DNA of 64,000 nt from Paenibacillus algorifonticola (GTDB lineage Bacteria; Bacillota; Bacilli; Paenibacillales; Paenibacillaceae): the NCBI RefSeq assembly GCF_000971975.1, contig NZ_LAQO01000025.1, positions 91,442 through 155,441 on the forward strand. Direction: 5' to 3'. Shown here one piece after another: positions 35,601-43,693 of the stretch (within the stretch, counting starts at the first letter, position 1; each line of letters begins with the position of its first letter). The notes beneath the pieces are model-generated. The model saw nothing but the letters and a program-made list of their open reading frames with translations. It had not been told where the DNA came from and ran no database searches. The translations under genes and the position numbers were made by a program.

Positions 35601-35945
35601 TTATTCGAGAATAAAGAAATCGTCAAACACTTCGCCTTCCAGTGTGAAAAGCAGTTTATATAATCCGATCTTTTTAGTTTTATATACAATAGGAATATAG
35701 GATACAACATAATCAAAGCCGTACGATAGGAGCTCGTTATCTTTTGTTTCATTCCACTTATCTAGGAATAGAGCTACACTTTCCATGTTAACGGTTAAAA
35801 ATGCATGGTCAAAATCGTCGCCAAATACTTCCCGAAATTCAGATGAATCTTCTTCTATGTAATTGTTGAAGCTCAACCAGAAGCTAGCAAGGCTTATTTT
35901 TTCAATGTCATATTTAATTGCCCATTGTTTTAATTCGTTTATCAA
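35601..35945 (-). CDS. Hypothetical protein
   Basis: 114 residues, acidic and aromatic-rich, with the pattern helix (INELKQWAIKYDIEKISLASFWLSF) then strands (YDYVVSYIPIVYKTKKIGLYKLLFT). No family recognised. AT-rich codon use. It lies 27 bases behind the zinc-ribbon gene on the same strand, so the two are probably cotranscribed. Confidence 0.6.
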   Translation of the reverse strand: MINELKQWAIKYDIEKISLASFWLSFNNYIEEDSSEFREVFGDDFDHAFLTVNMESVALFLDKWNETKDNELLSYGFDYVVSYIPIVYKTKKIGLYKLLFTLEGEVFDDFFILE

Positions 35946-35971
35946 TGGTGTGCTTACCTCGCCTCTATATT

Positions 35972-36346
35972 TTATTGCTTCATCGTTAATTGGTTTAATA
36001 ATGCTTCTCCAGCGGACTTAAACACTCTATTTTTCTCCAAAAATTGTTCCACTTCGGATAACGTTGCGGCTCTGTAGCCTGGACCACCGCAGCCGCATGA
36101 GTGATAAGTAAATCCATTACGATATAAAATCTCTACTTTCATCCATTGCTTAATATCGTCTTTTTTAGGAGCTTGAAAGTCATGCCCCATATCCTTCATT
36201 ATTTCGCTGCATTGCGGACATTTATAATCTCTATTCCCTATTTCGGCTTTGCTTAGTTCTTGATCGGATGTTTGCTTGAATACTTTTCTACAGCTAAAAC
36301 AAGCATAGATATCTTTATATGGTCCATACATGCCATATCTGCACAT
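35972..36346 (-). CDS. Zinc-ribbon-like protein
   Basis: 124 residues from the ATG at 36346, eight bases after GGAAGG; an upstream GTG (36355) lies on that site. Two CxxC pairs (CFSCRK and CPQCSE, 27 residues apart) form a likely zinc ribbon, and a later HSCGCGGPGY motif adds more cysteines. Such proteins bind zinc; role unknown. First gene of a two-gene unit in the AT-rich array. Confidence 0.7.
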   Translation of the reverse strand: MCRYGMYGPYKDIYACFSCRKVFKQTSDQELSKAEIGNRDYKCPQCSEIMKDMGHDFQAPKKDDIKQWMKVEILYRNGFTYHSCGCGGPGYRAATLSEVEQFLEKNRVFKSAGEALLNQLTMKQ

Positions 36347-36496
36347 AGCAATCACCTTCCTACGGGTATATCAAAACAATCTTTTCCGGTCTGATTACCT
36401 CACCGAGACCTCATCTTGCTCTTGCCTGATAGATGGCATGTGGATCGAAATCGAAATATGGTGTTGAATGAAGCTGGATCTTTAATGGATCAGCTA

Positions 36497-36934
36497 TCAC
36501 CAATTCTTATGTATCTTGTTTACACTAATTAATTCGATAGGTGCGTTATCGTCACCCCATTTTGCAGTTTGTATCCACATACCTGGTGCATTAGGTAAAA
36601 ACAAACCGCAGTCATTATCTTCTTTATCTAATTGATATGATATTTGGTCCTTATATTCTATTAAAATTGATCCGATTCCAATTAATCCTTTATATTTTCC
36701 TTTATAACCTGATGAGACTGTGATTTGAATTAGTAGTTCTGTTGAAAAATCAAAGAAAAATGACATTCCCTCAATATCAACTACATGAGTAAATGTGTTG
36801 CTTCTGCTTTTCTTTAAGGTGTATTCAACATCTATACCATTCAAAAGTTCATTTAATTTAATCCCAAGACGATACTCACCAATACTTGTACTTGGTATAA
36901 TTTCACCATATAGATAAGGATTCATTTCACACAT
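36497..36934 (-). CDS. Hypothetical protein
   Basis: 145 residues (142 from an ATG at 36925, which is better spaced after GAAAGA). Beta-rich pattern: IGEYRLGIKLNELL, FTHVVDIEGMSFFFDF, GIGSILIEYKDQI, GMWIQTAKWG. Small beta-rich proteins of this kind are often immunity proteins, but no family is recognised. It lies just beyond palindrome A at 36959-37120. Confidence 0.6.
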   Translation of the reverse strand: MCEMNPYLYGEIIPSTSIGEYRLGIKLNELLNGIDVEYTLKKSRSNTFTHVVDIEGMSFFFDFSTELLIQITVSSGYKGKYKGLIGIGSILIEYKDQISYQLDKEDNDCGLFLPNAPGMWIQTAKWGDDNAPIELISVNKIHKNW

Positions 36935-36958
36935 TCTTTCGGAAATTCATAAGAGCTC

Positions 36959-37120
36959 TTAGACGGTTTCATATTACATTCTGGTATTTACGAACCTTCA
37001 CTGGCTTATGGAGCGTTAGCAACTGGGTAGTCAGTACACGGTTGTCTGCTGATTTAGCTTCCTCGAATATCTCCACAGACCAAGCAGCGAATGCTTCGCA
37101 GTGTGAATAAGGGATAATGT
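36959..37120 (-). repeat. attC-like palindromic intergenic repeat, copy A
   Basis: Related to copy B along its whole length. Outer arms are GTATTTAC (36984-36991) and GTGAATAA (37103-37110), flanked by CATTCTG on one side and CGCAGT on the other, and a small hairpin (AAGCA/TGCTT) lies beside the right arm. In gene direction it begins 20 bases after the stop of the gene at 37140-37652. Outer boxes are degenerate. Confidence 0.65.
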
Positions 37121-37139
37121 AAAGACCATTCTCCTCCGA

Positions 37140-37652
37140 TTAATCCACAAAAATTACTCTTTCATTCAATTCATCTTTACTGAAATAATCAGCAGAAACC
37201 CATTCGTAATTTACTAATCCTATTAATTCAGCTAATTTATAGGCGGGCGATTCTTCATAATCAAAATCCCTTAAATCAAAGAGTTCTTCTAAATTACTTA
37301 TGGGATTTCCTTGTTGCACAATTAATTCTTTAATAATATCAATATCAAATATCTCTTTCTCAGTGGATATTTCGTCTGTCCAATCACATTTGTATTCAAA
37401 TACAATTTCATCTTTATTAAATATTCTCAATTCCCAGCCATGATCTTCCGCATACATATAATGAACGATTAATCCTGGATTCCATGACATTACAGATTCA
37501 TTAATGTCATAAGCCGGACCCTCAATTAGAAAAGTAACCCATCCATTAGCTTCTTCAAATACAAACCCTTTATTACCTGAATTTTCGATAAGTTTGACTG
37601 CATTTTCTCTGTGATTGGATTTCATATGATAGCTATCACTGAATTCGCTCAT
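37140..37652 (-). CDS. Hypothetical protein, cassette-like gene
   Basis: 170 residues, strongly acidic, AGAGGTG upstream of the ATG. Alternating strands (GFVFEEANGWVTFLIEGPAYD, IVHYMYAEDHGWELRIFN, EIVFEYKCDW) and a helical C-terminus. No family recognised. It is bracketed by the two related palindromes A (downstream) and B (upstream), the arrangement expected of a mobile gene cassette. Confidence 0.65.
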   Translation of the reverse strand: MSEFSDSYHMKSNHRENAVKLIENSGNKGFVFEEANGWVTFLIEGPAYDINESVMSWNPGLIVHYMYAEDHGWELRIFNKDEIVFEYKCDWTDEISTEKEIFDIDIIKELIVQQGNPISNLEELFDLRDFDYEESPAYKLAELIGLVNYEWVSADYFSKDELNERVIFVD

Positions 37653-37692
37653 TAATTAGCACCTCTTGATTCAATCTATATGATTTATAGGG

Positions 37693-37868
37693 AATTAACG
37701 GATTTCTCATGATGTTCTGGTATTCACGAATCCGAGAGCTTTAAGAGACCGTATAGAACGGGTCATTAGCGTTGAGCTCGCAGTGGTCGTCCGATTGACT
37801 CCACTTCTCCGATTTATCTTCTGATGGACCAAGGGCCGTAGGCCCGCAGTGTGAATACGTTGTTAGGT
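37693..37868 (-). repeat. attC-like palindromic intergenic repeat, copy B
   Basis: 176 bases. In gene direction it starts with ACCTAAC (fits the RYYYAAC box of attC sites), three bases, GTATTCAC, then a variable interior with a GGGCC/GGCCC hairpin, and closes with GTGAATAC and a degenerate CGTTAATT box. It starts 37 bases after the stop of the gene at 37905-38351. Confidence 0.7.
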
Positions 37869-37904
37869 AAAGTGCCTTCCCTCTTCGAATTACTAACATA
37901 AATA

Positions 37905-38351
37905 TTATTGAATTCCTGCGGTTCCAAAAGTATCATTAATGGCTTTCTCATATTTATCCCACTTAAAGTAATAAGGCCCTAGATGAATACATTGATTGTC
38001 CGGCTCTTTTCTGAAGTCTTTCCATATAACAAAATCATCTTCCCTTTCTATTCTAACGGAGATAAAGCCACATTCTTCATCCCCGCACCAAGGGCAGACT
38101 AGTATCGGGTATCTAGAATACATATATTCGTGTTGTTTTTTCAGTAGAAAATAATCAATCATTTGCCTTTGATTCTCTTCGCTTCCCCACCCTAGAGCCG
38201 GAACCATATCATGCTTTTTGAGCATTTGATAGAGCGATCTACCATCAATAATGAAATCAGCAAATTTAGTGTTTTTATTTCCATCCTGATCAGGATCACT
38301 TTCATCAAAGCGACTTGATAGTCTCGTTTGTAGGTCATTTATTGTTTTCAT
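37905..38351 (-). CDS. Hypothetical protein with CPWCGDEECG motif, cassette-like gene
   Basis: 148 residues, AAGGAG five bases before the ATG. A central CPWCGDEECG suggests a metal-binding knuckle; flanking parts are acidic with many aromatic residues (KKQHEYMYSRYPILV, CIHLGPYYFKWDKYEKA). No named family. In gene direction a GTTAGGT box (GTTRRRY type, 38384-38390) lies upstream and palindrome B lies directly downstream, so the unit has the form box-gene-palindrome. Confidence 0.65.
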   Translation of the reverse strand: MKTINDLQTRLSSRFDESDPDQDGNKNTKFADFIIDGRSLYQMLKKHDMVPALGWGSEENQRQMIDYFLLKKQHEYMYSRYPILVCPWCGDEECGFISVRIEREDDFVIWKDFRKEPDNQCIHLGPYYFKWDKYEKAINDTFGTAGIQ

Positions 38352-38385
38352 GTTTTCTCCTTGTTGTTACTTGCAGAGATTTCAC

Positions 38386-38841
38386 CTAACGTTCTTCGAT
38401 CAATATCTTTAATTGTTGATTTCGATGCTCTAAAAACTTTTGCATATATTTCTTAAGTATAAGTCTTTCAACTGCTTTTCCAATCATCCCAAATGGGGCT
38501 TCAAAATACAATGTATCCGTCATTAAAGTCTTTCCAACTAGTTGTTTGAATTCGTGCACATGCCTTAAGCTTTTAAACGCTCCCTTTTGCATTTCATCGA
38601 CAAATAAAAAAGGTTCCTGATATTCCGTAATTTTCGAACTCAGCCTTTGCCTTACTAAGAAATGAGTAGCTTCAAAAGTTACGGTTTGACCTAATCCGAT
38701 CGGTTCTGAGGCAGCTCCCATAATGGCTTTTTCTTTTGTATGTTTCCAGACTGTTTTTGTATGTATGTCAATATCTCTTGCTAAGTCAAAACAAACCTGA
38801 ATAGGTGCAGAGATCTCAATATGAGTCTTAACCGTAATCAA
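38386..38841 (-). CDS. SRPBCC-superfamily protein, array paralogue
   Basis: 151 residues from the TTG at 38841, seven bases after AGGGCGG. This start aligns with the relative at 23915-24382 (ITVKTHIEISAPIQVCFDLARDIDIH against PIIRTELYIKAPAQLCFDLARSIDIH, compared in parts). A longer ATG at 38859 is too near its site. Same helix-grip fold and C-terminal helix. The TAG stop lies inside a CGTTAGGT box. Ligand unknown. Confidence 0.78.
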   Translation of the reverse strand: MITVKTHIEISAPIQVCFDLARDIDIHTKTVWKHTKEKAIMGAASEPIGLGQTVTFEATHFLVRQRLSSKITEYQEPFLFVDEMQKGAFKSLRHVHEFKQLVGKTLMTDTLYFEAPFGMIGKAVERLILKKYMQKFLEHRNQQLKILIEER

Positions 38842-38871
38842 GTGATTTCCGCCCTTCATACCCTTTGCATT

Positions 38872-39303
38872 TCAAATATTTTTTGTGACCTCTATCCATT
38901 TGGTTGCCACTTCTATTAATTTATTTCGTTTATCTTCAAAATCACTTGCAGATGTAATGTGTATTGTTGCTCTATCACCCGTAACCCAGTCTAATAGTTC
39001 GGTTTCATCTTTAAAGAGGGGACCTTTATTCTCGTATGTTGTTTTCTTGGAACCACAATGAAAAACAAGGCGAAATCCTTCTTTGACACGGAAGTTGAAG
39101 GTTATTCTATCTTGATTATTCATGCAAAAACTCGGCGCATTCCATTTTATATGTTCTGATACTTGATCATTAATACCTAATATTATTTTACGAACCTCTT
39201 CAATCTCTGTCTTTAAGGGATGTTCCAATTGTTGAAGATAATCTAATACTTGTTCATAGCCAGAAAGCTTATTTGAATGACTAGCTCGAATATTCTTATC
39301 CAT
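38872..39303 (-). CDS. DUF1801 protein (YdhG-like)
   Basis: 143 residues from the ATG at 39303, which follows AAGGGG; the longer frame overlaps the VOC gene. Motifs ILGINDQVSEHIKWNAPSF and TFNFRVKEGFRLVFHCG are typical of DUF1801, related to YdhG/YjhX frataxin-like folds. Role unknown, though family members have been linked to iron handling. Starts 10 bases after the VOC gene and is probably cotranscribed. Confidence 0.78.
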   Translation of the reverse strand: MDKNIRASHSNKLSGYEQVLDYLQQLEHPLKTEIEEVRKIILGINDQVSEHIKWNAPSFCMNNQDRITFNFRVKEGFRLVFHCGSKKTTYENKGPLFKDETELLDWVTGDRATIHITSASDFEDKRNKLIEVATKWIEVTKNI

Positions 39304-39313
39304 TGCCCACCCC

Positions 39314-39694
39314 TTACTGTTTGTTCCCAACAGCAATCCATCTTCTATCTATATCTTCAAATACAAATTCCTTATTGTTATAGTCCGTCGATGACAAAGG
39401 TCGAACGATCTTAACTCCTAATGTTCTAAACTCATTCTCCATTTCCTCTTGGTTATTTGTTATAAAATAAGCATCATATCCATAACCATGAATTTCTCGA
39501 TTAGGTACGATATATTCTTTAGTCGATTTTGTTAAAACGATTTCTATTTGATCCCTATATAAACAAATATGTGGTTCCTCTGATTCAAGATAACGAACTG
39601 CTCTGAATCCAAGTAATTCATAAAAGGCTGTTGTTTTGTTCATATCAGAGCTTGGAAAAATTTGAAGACAGTGCGTAAAGCCCTTAGTCGACAT
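39314..39694 (-). CDS. VOC-superfamily (glyoxalase/bleomycin-resistance-like) protein
   Basis: 126 residues, AAGGATG upstream of the ATG. One pair of beta-alpha-beta-beta-beta units: CLQIFPSSDMNKTTAFYELLGFRAV, then YDAYFITNNQEEMENEFRTLG and KEFVFEDIDRRWIAVG. Family includes glyoxalases, dioxygenases and drug-binding resistance proteins. The usual metal ligands are not obvious. AT-rich array gene. Confidence 0.8.
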   Translation of the reverse strand: MSTKGFTHCLQIFPSSDMNKTTAFYELLGFRAVRYLESEEPHICLYRDQIEIVLTKSTKEYIVPNREIHGYGYDAYFITNNQEEMENEFRTLGVKIVRPLSSTDYNNKEFVFEDIDRRWIAVGNKQ

Positions 39695-39796
39695 GTACTT
39701 TCATCCTTTTTTATGTGCAATTTTAATCATGTGCTACAAGAATTAATAATGGCTCAGAAAACAAATATGCTTAAAGTAATCGCCTTCCTCGAACCA

Positions 39797-40309
39797 CTAC
39801 AACCATTCTTTGAACTCATGGGACTTCCAATTGTCTGCTGCTATTGACTCTTCATATTTCTGTACTATTTTTTTAGCTTCTTCAATAAGCCGTTCTCCTT
39901 TTATTATAGTTCCTTCTTGATGATCTTTAATCTTCCCGTTATGTCTATTTGCAATCACTGCAGCGGAATACCAAGCTAAGCGCATTTCAAAACTGTCATT
40001 TGCACTTACTGAGATAATAAGTGCCTTATTATTTTCTTTTTTTCTGTTCATTATTTTATCAATCCAAGAAATTTCCGATACTTGATCATGAACTGATAAC
40101 TCGAACCCAGAAAGTAAATATATGCTGTTTAATGATTCATTCAGACAATCTGTCACAAGGACCTTAAAAGGTAAGAACCCATTGTGATCTTTGAAAGAAA
40201 ATTCTGGATGAATCTCGATTTTTGTATTTAGCTTTTCCATATCCTTGATCCAATCATTAATATTAATTTCTTTTATATTAGGAACCAATAAAGTTAGATC
40301 ATAACTCAT
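39797..40309 (-). CDS. Hypothetical protein
   Basis: 170 residues. Starts inside the end of the DinB gene (11-base overlap), which suggests translational coupling. Ferredoxin-like pattern: SYDLTLLVPNI, FLPFKVLVTDC, ALIISVSANDSFEMRLAWYSAAVIA, then a helical tail (IEEAKKIVQKYEESIAADNW). No family recognised with confidence. Confidence 0.6.
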   Translation of the reverse strand: MSYDLTLLVPNIKEININDWIKDMEKLNTKIEIHPEFSFKDHNGFLPFKVLVTDCLNESLNSIYLLSGFELSVHDQVSEISWIDKIMNRKKENNKALIISVSANDSFEMRLAWYSAAVIANRHNGKIKDHQEGTIIKGERLIEEAKKIVQKYEESIAADNWKSHEFKEWL

Positions 40310-40898
40310 AAGTAGTCATCTCAAGCCGATCGGCTTCCTTTAACCTACTAAATTCTTCTTTCACACCTTGCATTTGTGTAATGTGACGTTTTGCATGCTG
40401 ACATAAAAAATATATATATTGATAAACATCTATCTTTCCTAGATCATTTACCGTCATTGTAGTCTTATATAAGATTCCTTCACCGTTTGGGATTTCTTCA
40501 AGTATTTCCTTGCATTCCATGATCTGCTCTTCTAATAATGCTTTAACTTCATCTACTGTCTTATCACTGTTCGGTTCCATATGCTCCGGTCGTATCCACT
40601 TAAAAGATTTGTGCTCTGCAATCTTCTCAAGTTCCCCTAAATTATATTGATAATTAGAAACTGCTTGATTCAGGTCGACTTTTAAAGATTGTTCTTTAGC
40701 TTTTTTATTACCTTTACGAATCAGAATTAATAAATAATGATTGGTCAAAGTAACATGTTCAAGTATCTGCTCAATACTCCATCCTATATTAGGTCTATAG
40801 TTAATTAGTTCTGGGCCTATATTAAACCATACAGAGTAATCATTCAGCGTTTGTGAAAGTTCTTGATCAATGAACTCAATTGTTTGTTTTATAGTCAT
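40299..40898 (-). CDS. DinB-family protein
   Basis: 199 residues from the ATG at 40898; the longer frame from 40958 runs into palindrome C. Motifs RPNIGWSIEQILEHVTLTNHY and YIYFLCQHAKRHITQM carry the three DinB histidines. Function unknown; the family includes metal-dependent transferases. First gene after palindrome C in gene direction, and overlapped by the next gene. Confidence 0.78.
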   Translation of the reverse strand: MTIKQTIEFIDQELSQTLNDYSVWFNIGPELINYRPNIGWSIEQILEHVTLTNHYLLILIRKGNKKAKEQSLKVDLNQAVSNYQYNLGELEKIAEHKSFKWIRPEHMEPNSDKTVDEVKALLEEQIMECKEILEEIPNGEGILYKTTMTVNDLGKIDVYQYIYFLCQHAKRHITQMQGVKEEFSRLKEADRLEMTTYEL

Positions 40899-40926
40899 TG
40901 TTCTTCCCGCCTTCGAGTAATTTAAA

Positions 40927-40986
40927 ATTACGTTGTTGTATCCACGAACTAAGGACAAAGCCTACAGTGTAGATACTTTATTAGGT
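40927..40986 (-). repeat. attC-like palindromic intergenic repeat, copy C (short form)
   Basis: 60 bases, the size of a classic 59-base element. In gene direction: ACCTAAT, three bases, GTATCTAC, a short interior, GTGGATAC, then ACAACGTAAT. It lies 19 bases after the stop of the DinB gene at 41005. The inner arms GTATCTAC/GTGGATAC match those of copies A and B in position and spacing from ACCTAA. Confidence 0.65.
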
Positions 40987-41004
40987 GAAGTTCAATCTTC
41001 TTCG

Positions 41005-41532
41005 TTATACACTCAATCTTTTTCTAATCATTCTGATTTGGCCCCTATGATTGATTTCATCTTCAAATACATGAAACCACATAAAATAATGGTTTGCTTG
41101 TTTGTTGTACCAAAATTGTTCCTCAATATATAGCCAGTCATCATTAACTGATTTCAAAAAATCAAGTGTTCTATTTCTTACTTGCTCCATTTTAGTCAGA
41201 TAAAATATTAAGTCATTCCCTTTTATCTTTTCTTGTCCTTCTTTACCTAAATCAAGTGCAGCGCCCCAAACTCTAATTTCTTCTTCATTTAACTCTCTTT
41301 TTTCAAATGTCTCTACCTGATAGGCATATTCAACAGCTGCAAAGTGTAATAATAAAGCACCAATTGAATTGCTTTCAGAATCCAGTAAAAAATCAAGCTG
41401 ATCCTTCGACAAATCTTTCACTGCCTCTAGTGTAGTAAATCTTGCATAATTCATCATGGAAATCAGTCGACTGATCTGAGGCGAATAATCAGGAATATCG
41501 GTTATTCAGTATATATTGTCCATGTTCATCAT
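41005..41532 (-). pseudogene. DinB-family gene interrupted by an in-frame TGA
   Basis: A good ribosome site (GAGGAG) precedes ATGATG at 41532. The frame reads eight codons, meets TGA at 41508-41506, and then continues as ITDIPDYSPQISRLISMMNY without a frame change into 150 more DinB residues (SIGALLLHFAAVEYAY, WFHVFEDEINHRGQIR). The residues after the stop look like the true N-terminal helix of the family, so one base change (for example CGA or TGG to TGA) has broken the gene. A shorter product from the ATG at 41457 would lack that helix and has no good site. Palindrome C follows. Confidence 0.7.
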
Positions 41533-41552
41533 TGAGTGCTCCTCTAGTTTTT

Positions 41553-41983
41553 TTATGCTATGTGAAATTCAAACTTCCCAATCAATTCTCTAATTGTTTC
41601 CACTATAATATCAGGTCTCTCAAAATGTATGTTATGATACGAGTTTTCTGCCTCAAATCCTCGACGATTTCCCCACTCCATTTGTTGCGTTTTGATTTCT
41701 GGCTCCATCCATAGCCCGCTCTATCATAACTGACGGTGACCGCCTGATCTTTCAACTGCTCTTGAATATGAATCCAATCTAGCGAAAAGCTGCCTAAGCC
41801 TGAATCAAAAACAATTGTGCTTTGCCCTTGACCAACAACATGAGCATGAAGAGTTTGACCACCTACATTAATTTGTCTGCCAGGCATTACGATCGTCTTT
41901 AAATCATTGATTTCTGTTATTTTTTGATAGATGGATAACGGGAAACCAATTCCCGCCAGAAAATATCTGATTAATCTAAGCAT
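41553..41983 (-). pseudogene. Alpha/beta hydrolase with internal deletion and frame change
   Basis: Starts at an ATG (41983) six bases after CAGGAGG. The first ~110 codons are a normal hydrolase N-terminus (FDSGLGSFSLDWIHIQ, VSYDRAGYGWS, GEIVEDLRQ). At about 41648-41656 the reading frame switches: another frame gives ENSYHNIHFERPDIIVETIREL and a TAA at 41555. That is the C-terminal end with the catalytic histidine. Everything between, including the GxSxG nucleophile, is missing, roughly 150 codons. The product cannot be active. Confidence 0.8.
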
Positions 41984-42050
41984 CCCTAGCCTCCTGATTA
42001 AAACAATTCCTGCATTAATTTCACTTAACATGCTAATGATTTCATAGGCC

Positions 42051-42797
42051 CTACACGAGCTTCAACGAACCCAGAATCGTCCACACCCCCGAGAGGATGA
42101 TTAGCCACAAGGTCAATTTTTTAAACAACTGGTCGTCTAGTCTTTTGATCGCTATGATGCCAATGAAAACACCGATTAAAACGCTTGGGACAAATAGCGA
42201 TGTGTACATCATCACTTTTGGAGTCAGCAGGCCGCTATAAAAAAATGTACCTATTGTGATCATGTTTAAAATAACGCCGTAAACCGTTATGTTGGCTCTA
42301 AATTCATTTTTGCTGTATCCCTGATTGGACAAAAACAAAGCAACCGGAGGGCCGCTGAGCGAGATGCTTCCATTTAACAATCCACTTGTCATACCGATAG
42401 GTATAAAAGCGATTTTATCATTACGAATGGGAAAGGACTTTCCAGATAGCAATAGGCCGGCAAAAGCAATGATTACGATTCCCGTAAATCCTTTTAGAAG
42501 GTCTGCACTGAGATAGACGAGCAAAAAGGTTCCCAGCGGTGCAGCCAATAGGCTGGAAAGGATTAATATCCAGATTTTCCGAATCGCAACATGCTGCCAA
42601 CTATTTAGGAGTACGATAATATTTGTGCATAAACTGAGGATGACAACGATCGGAACGACCTCTTGCAGCGGAATCATTTTCACTAAAAAAGGCATTGTAA
42701 CTAACGCGAAACCGAAGCTGGTTAATCCTTGAACAAACCCCGCTGCCAGCACAATAAATATGCCTATGATGAGAAAAACATTGATTTCAATGTCCAT
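42051..42797 (-). CDS. TauE/SafE (TSUP) family membrane permease
   Basis: 248 residues, about eight hydrophobic segments, AAGGAG upstream of the ATG. The two family repeats are visible: AAGFVQGLTSFGFALVTMPFL near the N-terminus and TSGLLNGSISLSGPPVALFL in the middle. Members move sulfite, taurine-derived or other organic anions. Substrate unknown. In gene direction a GTTAAGT box (42023-42029) lies just beyond its stop. The 42798-43051 gap upstream holds nothing recognisable. Confidence 0.85.
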   Translation of the reverse strand: MDIEINVFLIIGIFIVLAAGFVQGLTSFGFALVTMPFLVKMIPLQEVVPIVVILSLCTNIIVLLNSWQHVAIRKIWILILSSLLAAPLGTFLLVYLSADLLKGFTGIVIIAFAGLLLSGKSFPIRNDKIAFIPIGMTSGLLNGSISLSGPPVALFLSNQGYSKNEFRANITVYGVILNMITIGTFFYSGLLTPKVMMYTSLFVPSVLIGVFIGIIAIKRLDDQLFKKLTLWLIILSGVWTILGSLKLV

Positions 42798-43051
42798 AAA
42801 AGCTCCTTATGCTCCAAATATGAGCCATTAGTCGAAGCGCTGGGCTTCCTTCAATTGCCCCTTATCATATTTCTGTTTCTTGTTTTTATATAATATTGTA
42901 CCGAATTTTTCTGTTGACGGTATAACCCGAATGATTCAGTTAGCCTTAAAATTGATCATCTTTACCGCTCTCATGCCCATACTCGTGCTGTTACTAAGTA
43001 TGATTCCAATAATAGAGATACTAATCAAGTCGTCTGGTTTACTGTATTCTT

Positions 43052-43618
43052 CTATAAGCTTTTAAAATCTTGAAAATAATCGATATAGTATCCATCAGAC
43101 ACCCAAGACTGTCCTTGATTTTTATAAATAGCTCTAATTTTATCCTTAGGCATTCCGCAGTTCTTCAATAGCCAATCTTTCATGTATCCAATATCCCGAT
43201 TTTGATCTTTCCATAAGAAATCCATAATGACAGATTCCATAGCGGCATTGTCGGGCACATAAATAACATATGACGATTTAAAAAAAGCTTTAAGCTCATA
43301 GCAAACATTTCGTAAAACTAGTTGTGCTTTATGATTTACTAAGAATGCTCCCCATCTTATAAAATGATCAAAAAGACATACTTTTTCCGATAAAGTTAAA
43401 CCAAATCCGCCTGGCCCGCTAATAACGTGGGTCGCAGTTGAATCATCAAAGAAGAGTCGCCACTCTCTATTATCTGTTGGATTTTGTCGTATAATTTCTT
43501 GAATAAAGGTATGGATTGCAGGAAAATGCAACTCCGTCTGAGTCAAATCTTCAAAAAACTGATGTATACCCGCTTGATCCAAGTAATGAGCCTGATAAGC
43601 TGTAAAATCCATCCCCAT
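43052..43618 (-). CDS. Hypothetical protein
   Basis: 188 residues, GGAGGG eight bases before the ATG. Alternating helices and strands (REWRLFFDDSTATHVISG, GGFGLTLSEKVCLFDHFIRWG, KAFFKSSYVIYVPDN, GYMKDWLLKNCGMPKDKIRAIYKNQ). No family recognised. Lies in the AT-rich array on the same strand as its neighbours. Confidence 0.6.
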   Translation of the reverse strand: MGMDFTAYQAHYLDQAGIHQFFEDLTQTELHFPAIHTFIQEIIRQNPTDNREWRLFFDDSTATHVISGPGGFGLTLSEKVCLFDHFIRWGAFLVNHKAQLVLRNVCYELKAFFKSSYVIYVPDNAAMESVIMDFLWKDQNRDIGYMKDWLLKNCGMPKDKIRAIYKNQGQSWVSDGYYIDYFQDFKSL

Positions 43619-43693
43619 TTATTTATCCCTCCAAAATGCTGCACGGTATCAGAATGGCTATACGGCTTTGCATTATCTCTTTTTAATAGCTCC

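Noticed and set aside
36356..36496. A fourth attC-like site between the genes at 35972 and 36497
   Set aside because: Only a small AGCT/GATC inverted repeat (around 36470-36493) is present; neither the GTATTCAC arms nor the outer boxes are found.
42880..43065. 61-codon plus-strand frame coding a hydrophobic peptide
   Set aside because: No ribosome site, opposite to the array direction, and it overlaps the end of a supported gene; kept out though a small membrane peptide is not impossible.
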